Below, one piece after another: positions 7,039 to 8,555 of a stretch of DNA of 8,555 nucleotides. The stretch lies in assembly GCA_036675475.1 (NCBI GenBank), contig JAKFEY010000075.1:1-8555 (forward strand), read 5' to 3'. A program made the position numbers and the translations under genes. How positions within the stretch are numbered: the stretch's first letter is position 1; each line of letters begins with the position of its first letter. A model generated the notes under the pieces. It saw only the letters and a list, made by a program, of their open reading frames with translations, ran no database searches and was not told the origin of the DNA. The DNA is from JALYRV01 sp036675475 (GTDB lineage: Bacteria; Acidobacteriota; Vicinamibacteria; Vicinamibacterales; SCN-69-37).

Positions 7039-7075
7039 ACGATAGTGAATGGATATGAACGCCGGATAAATGTGC
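7039..7075 (-). promoter_or_regulatory. Second copy of the tandem operator with -10 box, upstream of the propeller gene
   Basis: On the minus strand GCACATTTATC (7075-7065) is followed by CGGCGTTCATA (7064-7054). Aligned with the site at 3737-3758, 16 of 22 positions agree. Within the two 8-bp half-sites, C(G/A)TTTATC and CGTTCAT(C/A), 14 of 16 agree. Nine nt below lies TATCGT (7044-7039), a TANNNT -10, giving the same orientation and nearly the same geometry as the other site. A degenerate third half-site CATTCACT (7051-7044) abuts the -10, at 10 rather than 11 bp. The element also lies 37 bp upstream of the divergent pyrophosphatase ATG and might affect it. Confidence 0.5.
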
Positions 7076-7111
7076 CCTTCGGCTGGCGTCGAAGTTGCTC
7101 TTACTCCGCGC

Positions 7112-7831
7112 ATGCGAATCGTGTGCGGCGTGCTGCTCGTGTTGGCGGGAATCGGCGCGCAGGCGCCAGGGCCGCCTCCGCGCGAGCTTCCCGCTGAGGC
7201 CGCGGCCCAGCTGGCACGCAGCCTGGCCGCGGCGCGGCCGTGGCCGTCGCATGTCTGGCGCGACACGCGTCCCACCAATGCCGATGGCACCGTCAACGCG
7301 TACATCGAAATCCCGCGCGGCGAGAAACGGAAGTTCGAGTTCGACATGGGCGTCAACGCGCGCGGGATCGATCGCGTCATGCCCGACACGCTTGGCGGCT
7401 ACCCCATCAACTATGGGTTCGTCCCGCAGACCGTGTCGTATGACGGCGATCCCTTCGACGCGCTCGTGCTCGGTCCTCCGCTTCCGGGCGGCGCGATCGT
7501 GCGCGGCGCCCTCGTCGGCCTGATGTACATGGAAGATGAGAAAGGGCTCGACTCGAAGGTGATCCTGTCGCCGCTCGATGCGGATGGGAAACCGCGCTAC
7601 TCACTCACAGCAGGCGACCGCGCGCGCGTGGGTGACTATTTCCGGCGTTACAAGCAGCACGAGCCTGGAAAGTTGTCGAAGGTACCCGGTTGGGGGTCCG
7701 CGGCTGACGGCCTCGCCCACGTGACCATTGCGCACGCCTTCTTCAAGTCCTGCGCACCGGCGCTTACGGCCGGGGTTTTACCTCGGCTGCGCGGCGCCCG
7801 AAATTGTACGCTACCGAACGATGCACGTTAG
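7112..7831 (+). CDS. Exported family I inorganic pyrophosphatase
   Basis: A 239-residue enzyme predicted to hydrolyse pyrophosphate to two phosphates with Mg2+. Every active-site residue known from the E. coli enzyme can be matched: Glu66, Lys74 and Glu76 (EIPRGEKRKFEF), Arg88, Tyr97 and Tyr101 (YPINYGFVP), Asp111/113/116 in the signature DGDPFDALV, Asp142, Asp147 and Lys149 (DEKGLDSK), and Tyr180-Lys181 (RRYKQHEPGK). Unusually for a normally cytosolic enzyme, residues 1-18 look like a Sec signal peptide (MRIVCGVLLVLAGIGAQA), followed by a Pro-rich spacer. About 25 residues after the core (AHAFFKSC onward) look unconserved and Arg-rich, perhaps read-through of former intergenic DNA. ATG 7112 places the signal peptide at the terminus. 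No Shine-Dalgarno is seen. The gene diverges from the propeller gene across 85 bp containing the operator copy. Confidence 0.87.
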   Translation: MRIVCGVLLVLAGIGAQAPGPPPRELPAEAAAQLARSLAAARPWPSHVWRDTRPTNADGTVNAYIEIPRGEKRKFEFDMGVNARGIDRVMPDTLGGYPINYGFVPQTVSYDGDPFDALVLGPPLPGGAIVRGALVGLMYMEDEKGLDSKVILSPLDADGKPRYSLTAGDRARVGDYFRRYKQHEPGKLSKVPGWGSAADGLAHVTIAHAFFKSCAPALTAGVLPRLRGARNCTLPNDAR

Positions 7832-7834
7832 AAT
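7829..7834 (+). promoter_or_regulatory. -10 hexamer TAGAAT for the 114-residue protein, probably leaderless
   Basis: TAGAAT overlaps the pyrophosphatase TAG stop and ends 6 nt (GCGTCG) before ATG 7841. TTGTAC at 7804-7809 could be a -35, although the 19-nt spacer is long. There is no Shine-Dalgarno. If used, the transcript would begin at or next to the start codon. Confidence 0.45.
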
Positions 7835-7840
7835 GCGTCG

Positions 7841-8185
7841 ATGTTCGTGCGCACGTTGAAGGAAGCTCTCGAGGACGCGCACGGCGTCATCGCCGCATTT
7901 CTGGATCGCCCCACGCCCGCGGATGACTGCGTGCCTGCGGTACGCGAAGCCATCACCGCTCTCGACGCCACCATTCAACACGCGCTCGATCGCGCGGAAG
8001 ATCGCGACACCATCAGCCTCGCCGATCAGCGCGAGCTCGACGAACGCGCGCGCGAGCTGCTGACGCTGTGGTCGCAGTGCGGCGAGCGCACGCACGGCCT
8101 GATGCTGGATCTGAAGACGGTGATGGGCCGCTACGTGACGATCGCGCCGAGCGACACGTCGCGCCGTCTCAAGAAAGACATCTGA
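7841..8185 (+). CDS. Small helical cytosolic protein of unknown function
   Basis: A 114-residue, highly charged protein with no signal peptide or membrane segment and no family that I recognise. It appears almost entirely alpha-helical: KEALEDAHGVIAAFLD (7-22), VPAVREAITALDATIQHALDR (31-51) and a long helix ADQRELDERARELLTLW (61-77), followed by LMLDLKTVMGRY (87-98). Two cysteines (30, 80) do not form a metal motif. It begins 9 nt after the pyrophosphatase stop, but a good -10 hexamer overlaps that stop, so it may be transcribed on its own. It ends 6 nt before the convergent tRNA gene. Confidence 0.7.
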   Translation: MFVRTLKEALEDAHGVIAAFLDRPTPADDCVPAVREAITALDATIQHALDRAEDRDTISLADQRELDERARELLTLWSQCGERTHGLMLDLKTVMGRYVTIAPSDTSRRLKKDI

Positions 8186-8191
8186 GGAATT

Positions 8192-8267
8192 TGGAGCCGG
8201 CGCGCGGACTCGAACCGCGGACCTGCTGATTACGAATCAGCTGCTCTACCAACTGAGCTACGCCGGC
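8192..8267 (-). tRNA. tRNA-Thr (anticodon CGT)
   Basis: A complete 76-nt cloverleaf on the minus strand. The acceptor stem GCCGGCG pairs with CGCCGGC and is followed by T and an encoded CCA. The D-arm is GCTC-AGTTGGTA-GAGC. The anticodon stem is GCTGA/TCAGC with loop TTCGTAA (anticodon CGT, reading ACG threonine codons). The variable loop is AGGTC and the T-arm CGCGG-TTCGAGT-CCGCG. All stems are fully paired. It converges on the 114-residue protein gene and diverges from the IPT/TIG lipoprotein. Confidence 0.97.
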
Positions 8268-8285
8268 AGGCGGGAGAACCTACGG

Positions 8286-8294
8286 ATCATAGCA
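8286..8294 (-). promoter_or_regulatory. Extended -10 promoter (TGC-TATGAT) of the tRNA-Thr gene
   Basis: On the minus strand TGC-TATGAT (8294-8286) carries the extended -10 TGN plus a near-consensus hexamer, 18 nt upstream of the mature tRNA 5' end. This leaves a leader of about 10-12 nt for RNase P to remove. The position of the usual -35 is GC-rich (CCAGGC), so the extended -10 probably compensates. Confidence 0.55.
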
Positions 8295-8336
8295 CGGCCG
8301 TCCGGCCGGCCTGGCCACCGCTCCGCCCCCATTTGC

Positions 8337-8342
8337 TAAACT
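8337..8342 (+). promoter_or_regulatory. Candidate -10 hexamer TAAACT for the IPT/TIG lipoprotein
   Basis: TAAACT lies 10 nt before ATG 8353, inside a short AT-rich island (about 8331-8347) in otherwise very GC-rich DNA. It would give a leader of only a few nucleotides. No Shine-Dalgarno is visible between it and the ATG. Confidence 0.35.
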
Positions 8343-8352
8343 ATTAGCGTTC

Positions 8353-8555
8353 ATGCGCTTAGCAGAGGTGTCCCGCGCCGTCCGGGCGTTCGCCGTCGTG
8401 GCGGTGTGCCTTGCCGCCGCGGCCTGCGGTGACGATGGCCCGCCGACGGGGCCGGGTGGTGGATCCGTGTCTGTCACCGCTGTCTCACCCGGCACGGGCT
8501 CGACTTTCGGCGGCACCACGATCACCATCACCGGCACAGGATTTCAGTCGGGCGC
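8353..8555 (+). CDS. IPT/TIG-domain lipoprotein, N-terminal part (cut by window edge)
   Basis: Sixty-seven codons are visible before the window ends. Residues 1-24 form a lipoprotein signal peptide: basic start MRLAEVSRAVRAF, hydrophobic core, lipobox AAAAC with Cys25. A Gly/Pro-rich linker follows (DDGPPTGPGGG). From residue 39 the sequence VSVTAVSPGTGSTFGGTTITITGTGF has the characteristic opening of an IPT/TIG immunoglobulin-like domain (V..V.P..G...GGT.ITI.G.GF). Such proteins are surface or periplasmic and are often large, with repeated domains used in adhesion or carbohydrate contact. The role cannot be judged from this fragment. Confidence 0.85.
   Translation, partial: MRLAEVSRAVRAFAVVAVCLAAAACGDDGPPTGPGGGSVSVTAVSPGTGSTFGGTTITITGTGFQSG

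Noticed and set aside
7095..7105. Possible plus-strand promoter (TTGCTC with CTTACT) for the pyrophosphatase
   Set aside because: The hexamers match consensus poorly and overlap at impossible spacing; not enough to call a promoter.
8299..8316. Palindromic GGCCGG-rich stretch upstream of the tRNA gene
   Set aside because: Short CCGG/GGCC palindromes are expected by chance at this GC content, and it has no associated gene-control features beyond overlapping the weak -35 region.

Overview
This is a GC-rich chromosomal segment from a bacterium. The best guess is Acidobacteriota, possibly a Vicinamibacteria-like lineage. The guess rests on the style of the eukaryotic-like Ser/Thr kinase (HPNICTLYDFGE, HRDIKPAN, and the post-domain stretch ALEKDPDLRYQSAAELRSD), on GC-rich third codon positions, and on the number of small lipoproteins and secreted proteins. 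I could not run a phylogenetic placement.

Layout. Positions 1-1092 (minus) hold the N-terminal part of a membrane-anchored Ser/Thr kinase that runs off the left edge. Across a 187-bp divergent gap, 1280-2152 (plus) encodes a lipoprotein with a carboxypeptidase-regulatory-like domain and two DUF5666-like repeats; a strong intrinsic terminator follows it. Next, 2249-3232 (plus) is an AI-2E-family permease that converges on a minus-strand block. In transcription order that block is a secreted beta-propeller-like protein (7026-6133), an apparently decayed open frame (6119-5870), an OmpR/PhoB-type response regulator (5869-5180), its histidine kinase with an 8-nt overlap (5187-3769), and a small exported protein with a strong Shine-Dalgarno sequence (3703-3263). 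Diverging from the propeller gene is an exported family I inorganic pyrophosphatase (7112-7831, plus), then a 114-residue helical protein (7841-8185), a tRNA-Thr(CGT) on the minus strand (8192-8267), and the start of an IPT/TIG-domain lipoprotein that runs off the right edge.

The most interesting signal is regulatory. The 65-bp gap upstream of the small exported protein and the 85-bp gap upstream of the propeller gene each carry the same tandem element, CGTTYATC-like half-sites spaced 11 bp apart. Both copies face the same way and lie 9-10 bp upstream of a TANNNT -10 hexamer. This is the geometry expected of an OmpR/PhoB-family activator, and a regulator of that family is encoded between the two sites. 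My reading is a self-contained two-component regulon: an autoregulated operon (propeller, remnant, regulator, sensor) plus a separately driven exported output protein, and possibly the divergent pyrophosphatase.

A second theme is translation start. Several genes have no Shine-Dalgarno but have a -10-like hexamer only 6-8 nt before the ATG, which suggests leaderless mRNAs. No mobile element, CRISPR array, prophage or obvious defence system is visible. No gene-free stretch exceeds 300 bp; the longest are 5870-6132 (the decayed frame) and 1093-1279.
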